A stretch of DNA of 64,000 nucleotides, from assembly GCF_000425185.1 (NCBI RefSeq), contig NZ_AULH01000013.1, forward strand, positions 1 to 64,000, written 5' to 3'. Origin of the DNA: Pleomorphomonas koreensis DSM 23070 (lineage in GTDB: Bacteria > Pseudomonadota > Alphaproteobacteria > Rhizobiales > Pleomorphomonadaceae). Shown here piece after piece: positions 37,510-46,555 of this stretch. The translations under genes and the position numbers were made by a program. Every line of letters starts with the position of its first letter. The stretch's first letter is position 1. The notes under the pieces were generated by a model. That model did no database searches. It was not told the DNA's origin and worked only from the letters and a program-made list of their open reading frames with translations.

Positions 37510-38772
37510 ATGCCCCCCCGAGACGGCGCCGGCGAAAATGCCGCGCTGACCAATGCCAGTGACATCTTTTCTCTGATCGCCACGGGGGCGGCCGTTTCGC
37601 GCTCGGCGTTGCTCGACAGGTCTGGACTGTCGCGGGTGACGGTGACGCAGCGGCTCAACGCGCTGATCGCCGCCGATCTGATCGGCGAGGCGGCGCGAAC
37701 GCTGCCGAGCGGTGGCCGGCCGACCCGCGTGCTGACCGTCAATCCGCAGATCGGCCATGTGCTGGTGGCCAATATCGGCGAGTCCCACCTCCACCTGGCG
37801 CTGATGTCGCCGGAGCCGGCGATGGTCGCCCAGAGTACGCTGCGCTACGAGGTGGCGGAGGGGCCGACGGCGACGCTGGACCGGATCGCCGGGGGATTTC
37901 GCCAGTTGCAGGCCGAGACGGGCGGTGACAACGGCATATTGCTCGGCATCGGCCTGAGCCTGCCGGCGCCGGTGGACTACAAGCGCGGCCGCGTCGTCGG
38001 GCCGTCGGTGATGCGCGGCTGGGACAACGTCGACATCATCGGCCCGATGGCCAACCATTTCGACGCGCCCGTCTATGTCGACAATGACGTCAACCTGATG
38101 ACTCTCTATGAGTATCGCCGGCATTTTCAGCTCGCCGACGATATCCTGTACATCAAGGTCGGCACCGGCATTGGTGCCGGCTTCATCGCCGACGGCAAGA
38201 TGTTTCGTGGTGCGCACGGTGCTTCGGGCGACATCGGCCACATTCAGTTCGATTCCGACGATCCGCCGCTCTGCCGTTGCGGCAAGCTCGGTTGCGTCGA
38301 GGCGCGCGCCGCCGGCTGGGCCATTGCCCGCGACCTGCGCGCCCTCGGCTTCAAGGCGGAGAATGCCCGCGATGTCATCGCCCTCGTCGATGAGCAGGTG
38401 CCCGAGGCGGTGATGCTGCTGCGCAAGGCTGGCCGTGTCATCGGCGAGGTGACGGCCGACGTCGTCAGCTTGCTCAATCCCGGCCTGATCGTCGTGGGCG
38501 GCACGCTGGCGCGAGGCGGTGATTTCCTGCTGTCCGGCATCCGCGAACTGGTCTACCAGCGCTGCCTGCCGCTGGCGACGCGCGAGCTCAACATCATCCT
38601 CGCCCCGCCGCAGGGCGACATCGCTCTGCTGGGTGCCGGCCAGTTGGTGATCGACAACACTTTTTCTCCGGCCGGTTCCGCCGATCTGCTCAATCGCATC
38701 GTCGCCGGCGCCGCGCCGCCGACCACCGGCCGCTCGGAGAGCGCCAAACGTCGGATGGACCGCGCGGGCTAA
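37510..38772 (+). CDS. ROK-family transcriptional repressor
   Basis: A 420-residue ROK regulator. The N-terminal winged helix (about residues 15-75; ALLDRSGLSRVTVTQRLNALIAADLI) is followed by the ROK sugar-binding fold with VYVDNDVNLMTLYEYR, GTGIGAGFI and the zinc motif CRCGKLGCVEA near residue 260. Such proteins repress sugar operons and respond to the sugar or its phosphate. ATG 37510 has AGGAGA seven bases upstream. It is divergent from the kinase/ABC operon, its likely target. Confidence 0.9.
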   Translation: MPPRDGAGENAALTNASDIFSLIATGAAVSRSALLDRSGLSRVTVTQRLNALIAADLIGEAARTLPSGGRPTRVLTVNPQIGHVLVANIGESHLHLALMSPEPAMVAQSTLRYEVAEGPTATLDRIAGGFRQLQAETGGDNGILLGIGLSLPAPVDYKRGRVVGPSVMRGWDNVDIIGPMANHFDAPVYVDNDVNLMTLYEYRRHFQLADDILYIKVGTGIGAGFIADGKMFRGAHGASGDIGHIQFDSDDPPLCRCGKLGCVEARAAGWAIARDLRALGFKAENARDVIALVDEQVPEAVMLLRKAGRVIGEVTADVVSLLNPGLIVVGGTLARGGDFLLSGIRELVYQRCLPLATRELNIILAPPQGDIALLGAGQLVIDNTFSPAGSADLLNRIVAGAAPPTTGRSESAKRRMDRAG

Positions 38773-39005
38773 GGTCTTCAAGGCGCTATTCGAGACATAC
38801 TTGGCGAGGTCGAGTAAAATCGAGCATCAGCGAGCAAACGAAATCCATATCTGGCAGTCGGTTCGCTGGCGGCGCGATGTGATCCAGAACACCCTTTGAA
38901 CGCTCGCTGGTAGCGGGAGACATGCAGCCGCTGTGACAGGGCTTCGGCTGGCGGCTCTGGCTTTCCGGCTTCGGATTTTGATGGTGCAATCACCTCGCAG
39001 AGGGA

Positions 39006-39240
39006 ATGTGCCAATCGACCTCCGGTCTGACGGAACCGAAATCAACGGTCCTGTCAGCGGCGGAGAAAGCTGCCATCGTCGCCTTCCGCCATCATGCGCT
39101 CTGTCGCCAGACGATTGCCTTTATGCCACTGGGCCTTCCGTGCATGACGTTGATGCGCATTCGGCGGGCGTCCAGTCTCCTCAAGCCATCTCACTCGAAG
39201 GGAGTGCAAGGTGCTCTGAGGCAGGGTTGAAACCCTCCTG
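39006..39240 (+). pseudogene. IS481-type transposase remnant
   Basis: Two overlapping frames together read like the N-terminal region of IS481-family transposases: one gives LSAAEKAAIVAFRHHAL, the next continues SPDDCLYATGPSVHDVDAH, matching the familiar VAFRRHTLLPLDDCLYAL pattern. Frameshifts and missing ends make it non-functional. The surrounding stretch 38773-39005 shows no gene. Confidence 0.5.
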
Positions 39241-39505
39241 ACCATCCGGCGCGTACAATATAATAGGTGCCTATTATTTAGCTTGTGGACGAATGCGATT
39301 GGAAAAACGAAACGGCTCCGATGAGAGCAGGTTCGCTCCGCTGAGCACGCCGGCCTTCCCCATCAAGCCGTTGGCCAAGGAGCTGATGCGTTTGACGAAG
39401 GCCGAGATACGCCACGCGACCAACACGAAGACCGTGCCCGCTGAACGGGTAGCGAAGCGGCTAGAGTCTAGCTTAACGCATTGCAATATATGAAGAGTGT
39501 TGGGG
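39241..39505. other. Gene-free stretch with a perfect-arm palindrome
   Basis: ATAATAGG/CCTATTAT arms lie at 39260-39267 and 39270-39277 around TG, overlapping a TATAAT hexamer at 39259-39264. An ORF of 66 codons follows (39293-39493) but has no recognisable family, lacks a clear ribosome-binding site and is probably not a gene. Confidence 0.35.
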
Positions 39506-39580
39506 TGGTACGGCCTACGGGAATCGAACCCGTCTCTCCAGCGTGAAAGGCTAGTGTCCTAACCGATAGACGAAGGCCGC
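39506..39580 (-). tRNA. tRNA-Glu (anticodon UUC)
   Basis: On the minus strand the 75-base sequence folds as a tRNA: acceptor GCGGCCT/AGGCCGT (the first pair reads as G-U), D-arm GTCT...AGGAC, anticodon arm CTAGC-CTTTCAC-GCTGG with anticodon TTC, T-arm CGGGTTCGATTCCCG, discriminator A and an encoded CCA. The position of the anticodon and D-arm match bacterial tRNA-Glu. No second copy of its 3' end was noticed, so no integrated element is evident. Confidence 0.95.
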
Positions 39581-39684
39581 CCAACGAGGGGCGCTTATAG
39601 TGAGCTTCGGGCGGTTGGGCAAGAGCCAATCGGCGCCTCTGTCGGCTTTTTTGCCGATTCATCTAGAGGATTGACGGACAAGGA

Positions 39685-40743
39685 TTATCCCCGCCCCTTG
39701 CACGACCAGCGCCATTCGCGTCGCCGGCCGGTATCCACATGGATCGACTTGGTGTGGCAATAGAGGCCGAGGCCGCCGCGCGAACGATGGCCGTAGAAGT
39801 AGTGGGCCAGCTCGTCGCGGGCGATGCCGGGCATGTAGAGGTCGAGGGCATTGCAATAGAGATGCTGCGAATGCAGCGCGCCGCGGACACGCAGGTTGTG
39901 CGAGGGCGAGCGGTAGCCGGAGGTGATCACCACCTTGCGGCTGAAATGCTGCTCGGCGTCGCGGATCATGTTGAGAAGGCTGGGCTTCACGCAGGAAACG
40001 TTGATCGCCGCGTGGGCGAGCAGCAGACCGTTGGCCGCCTGCACCACATCGCGCGGCAGGCCGGGCACGTAGCGGGCGTAGGGCTGGACCTCGCCGCCAA
40101 ACAGGCCGCGCGGATCGCCGTCCGGGCCGCGTGAGGCGAGAATGAGGTTGCCCTGCCAAGCGACGCCCGGCAGCCCCTCGAACAGGTCGTCCGGCCGCTC
40201 TGGCCGCGACGTATAGACGTTGACGAAGTCGTGTTCCAGGCCATCGCCGACCGGCGGCTTCGGCACGGCTATCTTGTCGGGATCGGCCTCGTCCTCGCCA
40301 GCCAGCTCCGCTTCCGACACCTCGTCGGTGTCCTCGGGCGGCAGCGCGGCAAGATCGGATTCCGCCTCGGCTTTCGCCACGGCGACGTCGATGGCATTGG
40401 GCTTGGCGGTCTCGGCCTTGTCCGTCGCCGGCGGCGCGGCGGCGGGCGTTGCGGCGTCCGGTGCGTCGGCGGCAAACAGCATGGCGAACAGGCTGGTCGC
40501 CGGCTTCGCCTTCTCCTCGGCGGCGACGGCCACGGCGGGCGCGGCGGCCGGCGTGGCGTCGCCCGCCGGCTTGTCCGCCTTGGCCGGATCGGCGTCCGGC
40601 CGGTCGCCGGCGGCCGCCGCCTTGGCCTTGATCTCGGCGATCTCGACCGGGGTGAGGGGCTTGAAGTCGGAGCGGTCGATGACCGAACCGCAGCCGGCAG
40701 CGGCAAGGGCCGAGAGCACCAGCAATGCCGACCGCAGCTTCAT
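39685..40743 (-). CDS. DUF882/peptidase M15-like lipoprotein
   Basis: A 352-residue protein. Residues 1-20 form a lipoprotein signal with lipobox LAAAGC; about 30-190 is a low-complexity Ala/Pro/Asp-rich linker; about 215-352 is the YcbK/DUF882 domain of the peptidase M15 fold, with SGYRSPSHNLRVRGALHSQHLYCNALDLYMPG and HVDTGRRREW carrying the zinc-type His and Asp residues. The family is thought to act on cell-wall peptides. The start is ATG 40743; upstream codons are non-conserved. It is followed by the tRNA-Glu gene on the same strand. Confidence 0.83.
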   Translation of the reverse strand: MKLRSALLVLSALAAAGCGSVIDRSDFKPLTPVEIAEIKAKAAAAGDRPDADPAKADKPAGDATPAAAPAVAVAAEEKAKPATSLFAMLFAADAPDAATPAAAPPATDKAETAKPNAIDVAVAKAEAESDLAALPPEDTDEVSEAELAGEDEADPDKIAVPKPPVGDGLEHDFVNVYTSRPERPDDLFEGLPGVAWQGNLILASRGPDGDPRGLFGGEVQPYARYVPGLPRDVVQAANGLLLAHAAINVSCVKPSLLNMIRDAEQHFSRKVVITSGYRSPSHNLRVRGALHSQHLYCNALDLYMPGIARDELAHYFYGHRSRGGLGLYCHTKSIHVDTGRRREWRWSCKGRG

Positions 40744-40783
40744 CACCGCCTGTCTCCCGGTCGTCCGGCGCGCCGACAAAGCC

Positions 40784-41224
40784 TCACCACTTGCCGGTGT
40801 TCGGCATGGAGAGCCAGGGCTCGGCCGGCGGCAGGGCGTCACCCTTCTGGAGCAACTCGATGGAGATGTTGTCCGGCGAGCGGATGAAGGCCATGCGGCC
40901 GTCGCGCGGCGGCCGGTTGATGGTGACGCCGCCCTTCATCAGCCGGTCGCAGGTGGCGTAGATGTCGTCCACCTCGTAGGCGAGATGGCCGAAGTTGCGG
41001 CCCTCGCCGTAGGTCTCCGGGTCCCAGTTGTAGGTGAGTTCGACCAGCGGCGCGGCGTGCGCCCGGCCGGCCTCGACGTCGGCCGACGCGGCGAGGAAGA
41101 TCAGCGTGAAGCGTCCGGCCTCGTTCTCGGTTCGCCGCACCTCGACCATGCCCATGAGGTCGCGGAAGAAGGCGAGCGACGCCTCGACGTCGGTGATCCG
41201 CACCATGGTGTGAAGATAGCGCAT
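40784..41224 (-). CDS. gloA: Lactoylglutathione lyase (glyoxalase I)
   Basis: A 146-residue VOC-fold enzyme converting the methylglyoxal-glutathione adduct to S-lactoylglutathione. Metal-binding positions appear as His in [10 protein letters not shown] (residue 5), Glu in [10 protein letters not shown], His in NFGHLAYEV, and Glu in ISIELLQKG. Length is typical. Upstream, 41225-41300 holds its promoter; the DUF882 gene follows 40 bases later on the same strand. Confidence 0.9.
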   Translation of the reverse strand: MRYLHTMVRITDVEASLAFFRDLMGMVEVRRTENEAGRFTLIFLAASADVEAGRAHAAPLVELTYNWDPETYGEGRNFGHLAYEVDDIYATCDRLMKGGVTINRPPRDGRMAFIRSPDNISIELLQKGDALPPAEPWLSMPNTGKW

Positions 41225-41555
41225 GTCTTTTCCTCCGCTGAGGCCGCCGTCCGCGGCCGGTTTCGCGTCTCCGTCGTCCGGGTAGTTACCCTTTGTCGGC
41301 GGCTTCGTGCAAGGCTCGGCGCGCCCGCGGCGAGGCGGCGGCCGCCGTCTCGGCAGGTCTTCGCCTGCTCATGGCGGGACAAAGCCCGCCTGTCGAGCCA
41401 GAGACCGCAAGAAACGCGCTCAAAACCGTTAACAGCCGTTAACGAGGGGCTTGCGGAAGGGTGGCCCTCAGGTGGTATTTTACCAGAAGAATCACGAATA
41501 GTCGGAGCGCGGAACCATCCGCGTTTGTCGTAAGTGCGATCGTGGAGACTGGCTC
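41225..41555. promoter_or_regulatory. Divergent region between gloA and the cold-shock gene
   Basis: 331 bases without a gene. It contains a direct repeat CCGTTAAC-AG-CCGTTAAC (41425-41442) and the palindrome TGGTATTTTACCA (41473-41485), both upstream of the cold-shock gene, whose leader is about 70-130 bases long. A long structured 5' leader would be in keeping with cold-shock mRNAs, but no specific fold was assigned. Confidence 0.4.
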
Positions 41556-42131
41556 ATGGCCAAGGCTCAGTTTATTTCGGAAGATAACGGCATCGACGAG
41601 GACGTCGGTGTAGAAGTCATCGAGGTCGCCGGCGTCATCAAATGGTTCGACGTCGCGAAAGGATTTGGCTTCGTCGTGCCGGACGAACCGGGCCTGCCGG
41701 ATGTGCTCCTCCACGTCACCTGTCTGCGGCGCGACGGTTTCCAGACCGCCTACGAAGGCTCGCGGGTCGTCTGCGAGGCGGTGCGGCGGCAGAAGGGGCT
41801 CCAGGCCCTGCGCGTGCTGTCGATGGACGAGTCCACCGCCATCCATCCCTCGCAGCTGCCGCCCTCGCGCACCCACGTGCAGGTCACGCCGTCAAGCGGG
41901 CTCGAGCAGGTCGAGGTGAAGTGGTTCAACCGCATTCGCGGCTTCGGCTTCCTGACGCGCGGCGACGGCACCGAGGACATCTTCGTGCACATGGAGACGC
42001 TGCGTCGCTTCGGCATCACCGAGCTTCGCCCCGGCCAGCGGGTGCTGGTGCGTTACGGCGACGGGCCCAAGGGGAAGATGGTGGCCGAAATCCGTCCGGT
42101 GCAGCCGGGCGGCATACCTTCGTCACATTGA
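41556..42131 (+). CDS. Two-domain cold-shock protein
   Basis: A 191-residue protein with two cold-shock domains. The first, about residues 22-90, has IKWFDVAKGFGFVVPDE and a diverged RNP2 (DVLLHVTCL); the second, about 118-180, has the better conserved VKWFNRIRGFGFLTRG and EDIFVHMETL. A basic linker of about 25 residues joins them. Such double-domain proteins are typical of alphaproteobacteria and bind single-stranded nucleic acid, acting as RNA chaperones. A DUF192 gene follows on the same strand, the usual neighbour. Confidence 0.92.
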   Translation: MAKAQFISEDNGIDEDVGVEVIEVAGVIKWFDVAKGFGFVVPDEPGLPDVLLHVTCLRRDGFQTAYEGSRVVCEAVRRQKGLQALRVLSMDESTAIHPSQLPPSRTHVQVTPSSGLEQVEVKWFNRIRGFGFLTRGDGTEDIFVHMETLRRFGITELRPGQRVLVRYGDGPKGKMVAEIRPVQPGGIPSSH

Positions 42132-42228
42132 TGGCCTAAAGCCGCCCACGCGGCGCCGACCCACATCGGTCCGGCGCGCTGCGTCTTGTTACGTGACAAC
42201 CGCCGAACAATCAGGAATCCAGGGACAA

Positions 42229-42744
42229 ATGTCGGAAGCAACGTCGTGGCGCCTCGTGGTGCGGGCGCTCGCCGCCGGCCTCGTCGCAGCCGTCGCCATT
42301 CTTTATTTCTTCGGCAACGGATCGAGTGCCGGCCAGGATCAGAACCCCGTCGGTCCCCGCTCCAGTCTCAGCATAGAGACCTCGACCGGCGTCTATCCCT
42401 ATCAGGTGGAAGTGGCCGACACCGAGGAGAGCCGGTCGCGCGGCCTGATGTTCCGCCGCGAGGTTGAGCCGGGCACCGGCATGTTGTTCGACATGGGCAT
42501 GACGCGCGACGTTGCCTTCTGGATGCACAACACCTTCGTGCCGCTCGACATCGTGTTCATTTCCGACAAGGGCCGCGTGGTGTCGGTCGCCCACGGCGCC
42601 AAGCCGCGTTCCGACAACCGCATTCCCTCGGCCGCGCCGATCCGTTTCGTGCTCGAACTGCCGACGCCCGAAGCGCGGCGCATCGGTCTTGCCGTGGGCG
42701 ACAGCGTTCGCCACCGGGCGATCGAGGCGGTGGCCGGCAAGTAA
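42229..42744 (+). CDS. DUF192 family protein
   Basis: A 171-residue protein with an N-terminal membrane segment (about residues 8-27, VVRALAAGLVAAVAILYFF) and a DUF192 domain recognisable from ESRSRGLMFRREVEPGTGMLFDMG, FWMHNTFVPLDIVFI and the FVLELPTPEARRIGLAVGD end. Its function is not established. ATG 42229 has AGGGA close upstream; a GTG at 42193 is an alternative. It follows the cold-shock gene by 97 bases. Confidence 0.88.
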   Translation: MSEATSWRLVVRALAAGLVAAVAILYFFGNGSSAGQDQNPVGPRSSLSIETSTGVYPYQVEVADTEESRSRGLMFRREVEPGTGMLFDMGMTRDVAFWMHNTFVPLDIVFISDKGRVVSVAHGAKPRSDNRIPSAAPIRFVLELPTPEARRIGLAVGDSVRHRAIEAVAGK

Positions 42745-42782
42745 TTTCGGTCGTCCCGATTGCTCCGCGGGCCGTCGCCCGC

Positions 42783-44627
42783 CTATTTCGCCGCCGGCTC
42801 GACCGGCGGCTTTCCCTCATGCGAGAAGCGGTGGTGCATGCGGTCGTAGAGACGGCGCACCAGCTTGGGCGGCGGCAGGCGCGGCGCGCGCATCGTCAGA
42901 TCGACGACGTCTTCCAGCCGGAGGCTGGCCTTGACGACGCGGCCGTTCTCGACGGCACGCGCCAGCAGCTCGGCATAGGAGCCGAGCGTCAGGCGGCTGC
43001 CGGCGCGCAGGCGATTGCCGTGTCGGGCCGAGAAAGCCTCGGCGACGGTGAGGCCCGCCATCTGGGGCGGCACCTGCATCTCGTAGAATGTGGCGAGGTC
43101 GGACAGCGGGGCATCCGGCGCCACCGCGAATTCGCCGAAGGCGGTGCGCTTGGCGGCGATCACCGCATCGGCCGGCAGTGAGGCGAACAGCCGGTCGAGG
43201 CGATTGACGCGGTCCTGCGGCGCGACGAAATAGGCGTAGTCGCCGACCCGGATCTGACCGGCCTCGGCGGCGTTCTTGACCACGCCGTCGCGCACCACCA
43301 TCACCGGCTTCAGCCAGGCGGGCAGGGAGGCCGGCCTGAGCGCCGCATAGCTGTCGGGCCGCACCGGATAGCCGACCATCTCGTTGTCGGTCTGGCCGGG
43401 CAGGTCGATCTCGACGCGGCGGGCACTGGCCGCCTTGCTCTTCAGGGCCATGCCGAAGAAGCGGGCGGCGGGCGCGATGCTCCAGCCCTGCACCAGGAGC
43501 GAGATCAGCACCACGAAGAAGGCGACGTTGAAATACATCGGCGCGTTGGGCGCGCCGGCCAGCGTCGGCACCGTGGCGAGGAAGATCGAGACGGCGCCGC
43601 GCAGGCCGACCCAGGAGACGAAGTTGATCTCCGGCGGCGTGAAACCAAACGGCTTCAGGCAGATCCAGACGGCGGCCGGACGGCCGATGACGATCAGGAA
43701 CAGGGCGATGGCCAGGCTTTCCGGCGCATACTGGATCAGCCGGCTCGGCGTCACCAGCAGGCCGAGCAGCAGGAACATGACGATCTGGCAGAGCCAGGTG
43801 GCGCTTTCGAGAAAGCGGGTGATGGTGGGATAGGCGCGGACGCCGCTGTTGCCGACCACCAGGCCGGCCACGTAGACGGCGAGGAAGCCCGAGCCGTCGA
43901 GGTAGGAGGTGATGCCGAACACGCTGACGGCGAGGGCGATGACGAACAGCGGGTGCAGCCCGCCCGGCAGCGTCAGACGGTTGAGGGCCAGCGTCGCCAG
44001 CGCGCCGCCGGCGACGCCCATGGCGCCGCCCAGCACCGCCTGACGGGCGAGGGCGGCGAGCGTGCCGAGGCCGGGCGCGGAATGGGCGACGGCAAGCTCG
44101 GTGAGGACGATGGTGAGGAACACCGCCACCGGATCGTTGGAGCCGGATTCGATCTCCAGCATGGCGCCAATGCGCGGCCGGAGTTGCAGGCCGCCGGTCT
44201 TCAGGAGGAAGAACACCGCCGCCGCGTCGGTGGAGGCGACGATGGAGCCGAGCAGCAGCCCCTCGGACAGGTCGTAGCCGAACACGGACCAGACGAACAG
44301 GCCCATCAGGATGGCCGTCAGCCCGACGCCGGCCGTCGCCAGCGTCAGTGACGGCATCAGGGCATCGCGCGTTTCGGAGAGGCGCGTTCGGAAGCCGCCG
44401 TCGAACAGGATGATGGCCAGCGCGCAGGAACCGATCAGGTAGGTGAGGCGATAGTTGCTGAACTCGATGCCGCCGGGGCCGTCGACGCCGGCCAGCATGC
44501 CGACCACCAGGAACACCAGGAGCAGCGGCGTGCCGAAGCGCGAGGCGAGGAGGCTGGAGAGTATGCCGAGGAGAACGAGCGTCGCGCCGAGGGCCAAGAC
44601 AAAGTTGGCGACCGCGATCTGATGCAT
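42783..44627 (-). CDS. CPA1-family potassium/proton antiporter (NhaP2/CvrA type)
   Basis: A 614-residue membrane protein. Residues 1-390 form about 12 hydrophobic segments of the Na/K-proton exchanger fold, including ASTDAAAVFFLL and the ESGSNDPVAVFLTIVL motif with the transport aspartate. Residues about 400-480 form a TrkA-C-like regulatory domain, followed by a CorC_HlyC-type C-terminal domain. This domain order matches NhaP2/CvrA, which exports K+ in exchange for protons. It is divergent from the lipid-modification operon, with 208 bases between. Confidence 0.9.
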   Translation of the reverse strand: MHQIAVANFVLALGATLVLLGILSSLLASRFGTPLLLVFLVVGMLAGVDGPGGIEFSNYRLTYLIGSCALAIILFDGGFRTRLSETRDALMPSLTLATAGVGLTAILMGLFVWSVFGYDLSEGLLLGSIVASTDAAAVFFLLKTGGLQLRPRIGAMLEIESGSNDPVAVFLTIVLTELAVAHSAPGLGTLAALARQAVLGGAMGVAGGALATLALNRLTLPGGLHPLFVIALAVSVFGITSYLDGSGFLAVYVAGLVVGNSGVRAYPTITRFLESATWLCQIVMFLLLGLLVTPSRLIQYAPESLAIALFLIVIGRPAAVWICLKPFGFTPPEINFVSWVGLRGAVSIFLATVPTLAGAPNAPMYFNVAFFVVLISLLVQGWSIAPAARFFGMALKSKAASARRVEIDLPGQTDNEMVGYPVRPDSYAALRPASLPAWLKPVMVVRDGVVKNAAEAGQIRVGDYAYFVAPQDRVNRLDRLFASLPADAVIAAKRTAFGEFAVAPDAPLSDLATFYEMQVPPQMAGLTVAEAFSARHGNRLRAGSRLTLGSYAELLARAVENGRVVKASLRLEDVVDLTMRAPRLPPPKLVRRLYDRMHHRFSHEGKPPVEPAAK

Positions 44628-44835
44628 TCGAGCCTCGGATGTTTCTGGAATCTCAGTTTGTCATGCTTCCACATTGGGGCAGCTTTGGGAACACAAACAT
44701 GGCGATGTCGATGTTTTTGACGAAGCATGCATGGCCGGGCCGCCGCGACGGTTGACGGTTGCGGAACTGTGATGCCCAGACGCCGTTTTCCGTGATAAGA
44801 GGCGCGCGAGCCTCCCGCGCGGAGCGCTTCCTGGA

Positions 44836-46545
44836 ATGGATTGCGACGGCATGGACGAGCGGAACGACACGGCGGCAACCGAGGATATGACGACGGCCGC
44901 GACGCCGGCGGCCGGCCGGACGGCGCGCGCCACCCATCTCCTCAACCTCGCGCTGTTGTTCCTCGTCGCTCTGGCGTTGCTCGCGCCGGGCATCGCCTCG
45001 CTGCCGCTCACCGACCGCGACGAGGCGCTCTACGTGCAGGCGACGCACCAGATGCTGGAGACCGGCGACTGGATCGACATCCGCTTTCAGGACGAGCCGC
45101 GCTACAAGAAGCCGGTCGGCATCTACTGGATGCAGGCGGCGGCGGCCGAGCTGTCCGGCTATGGCAAGGATGCGCCGCTCTGGGTCTACCGGCTGCCGTC
45201 GCTCATCGGCGCGGTGCTGACGGTGCTGTTCACCTATGGCATCGGCGCGACGCTCGGCAGCCGGCGGGCCGGGCTCTACGCCGGCCTTCTCGCCGCCTCC
45301 ACCATGCTGATCGGCTTCGAGGCGCGCATCGCCAAGACCGACGCCATGCTCACCGCCACGGTGCTCGCCGCCGAATTCGCGCTCGCCCGCGCCTATGTCG
45401 ATGCGGCGCGCGCGCGGTCGCTGCCGCGCAACGCGCTGTTCTGGACGGCGATGGGCCTCGGCATCCTGATCAAGGGGCCGATCACGCCGCTGGTGGCCGG
45501 CCTGACGCTGCTCGTCCTCTCGGTGAAGGAGCGGTCGACGGTGCTGTGGCGGTCGCTGTCGCCGGTCAAGGGCATCGCCTGGATGCTGCTGCTGGTGTTG
45601 CCCTGGCTCGTCGCCATCGGCTGGATTTCGGGCGGCGCCTTCTTCAGTCAGGCGGTCGGCCACGACATGCTGGGCAAGGTCGCCTCCGGTCAGGAATCGC
45701 ACGGCGCGCCGCCCGGCATGCACCTTCTCGTCGCCCTCGGCACCTTCTGGCCGCTGTCGGTGCTGGCGCCGCTCGCGGTGATCTGGGCGTGGAGGGCGCG
45801 GCGCGAGCCGGCGGTGCTGTTCCTGATCGCCTGGGCGCTGCCGGGCTGGCTGGTGTTCGAGGCGGTGGCCACCAAGCTGCCGAACTACGTGCTGCCCTTC
45901 ATGCCGGCGCTGGCCGTGCTGATCGGCCTCGCGCTCGACAGCGGCGCGCTCGGCACGGCGCGGCGCGGCTGGCGCGTCTCCGTCGCCTTCGTCGCCGTCG
46001 GCGCGCTGCTCGTCGGCTTCGGGCTCAATATCGCTTTCCTGATCTACCAGGGCTACGCCAGCTGGCAGGGCCTCGTCGGCGCCGTGGTGATCGCCGGCCT
46101 TGGCCTCGGTGCCAGCCGGTTTCTCATGACCGGATGGATCCGCTGGGGGCTCACCGCCACGGTCGCCACCGCCGGCGGGTTGATGCTGCTCGGCTACGTC
46201 ATCCTGCTGCCCGCCGCCCGGCAGATCTGGCTCAGCGACGATCTCGCCGATGCCGTGGCCGCCACCCGCCACTGCGAGGCGCCTGTTGTCTCCGTGGTCG
46301 GCTACAACGAGCCGAGTACCGTGTTCCGCCTGGGCACCAACACGCTGCGGACCAATGCGCCGGCCGCCGCCGCCGAGTCTTTCCGGTCCAACGACTGCGC
46401 CGTCGCCATCGTTGCCGCCGACGCGAAGGACGCCTTCGTTGCGGCGCTGGCCGAGGAGACGCCGCCGGAGCCCGCCACCACCGTGGCCGGCCGCAACCTC
46501 AACGGCATGAAGCTGCGCAGCATGCTCGTCTTCGTGAAGCCGTGA
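44836..46545 (+). CDS. ArnT-like GT-C glycosyltransferase (PMT_2/GT39-GT83 family)
   Basis: A 569-residue integral membrane glycosyltransferase. About 12 hydrophobic segments follow a 35-residue cytoplasmic start. The periplasmic-loop motif ASLPLTDRDEALYVQATHQMLETGDWIDIRF, with the acidic DRDE, marks ArnT/RgtA-like enzymes that move a sugar from polyprenyl phosphate to lipid A or core; RYKKPVGIYWMQAAAAEL is also characteristic. The C-terminal 110 residues form a periplasmic domain. It begins a three-gene operon with a PAP2-GT2 fusion and LAB_N protein (ten bases to the next gene), so its donor is probably made by the next gene product. ATG 44851 is an alternative start. Confidence 0.87.
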   Translation: MDCDGMDERNDTAATEDMTTAATPAAGRTARATHLLNLALLFLVALALLAPGIASLPLTDRDEALYVQATHQMLETGDWIDIRFQDEPRYKKPVGIYWMQAAAAELSGYGKDAPLWVYRLPSLIGAVLTVLFTYGIGATLGSRRAGLYAGLLAASTMLIGFEARIAKTDAMLTATVLAAEFALARAYVDAARARSLPRNALFWTAMGLGILIKGPITPLVAGLTLLVLSVKERSTVLWRSLSPVKGIAWMLLLVLPWLVAIGWISGGAFFSQAVGHDMLGKVASGQESHGAPPGMHLLVALGTFWPLSVLAPLAVIWAWRARREPAVLFLIAWALPGWLVFEAVATKLPNYVLPFMPALAVLIGLALDSGALGTARRGWRVSVAFVAVGALLVGFGLNIAFLIYQGYASWQGLVGAVVIAGLGLGASRFLMTGWIRWGLTATVATAGGLMLLGYVILLPAARQIWLSDDLADAVAATRHCEAPVVSVVGYNEPSTVFRLGTNTLRTNAPAAAAESFRSNDCAVAIVAADAKDAFVAALAEETPPEPATTVAGRNLNGMKLRSMLVFVKP

Positions 46546-46555
46546 GGGACCGCCG

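Noticed and set aside
39293-39493. 66-codon ORF upstream of the tRNA
   Set aside because: No recognisable family, no good ribosome-binding site, and an equally long frame on the other strand. It lies in a region of IS decay.
39506-39580. tRNA-Glu as attachment site of a present genomic island
   Set aside because: No second copy of the tRNA 3' end, no integrase gene and no phage genes are visible on either side.
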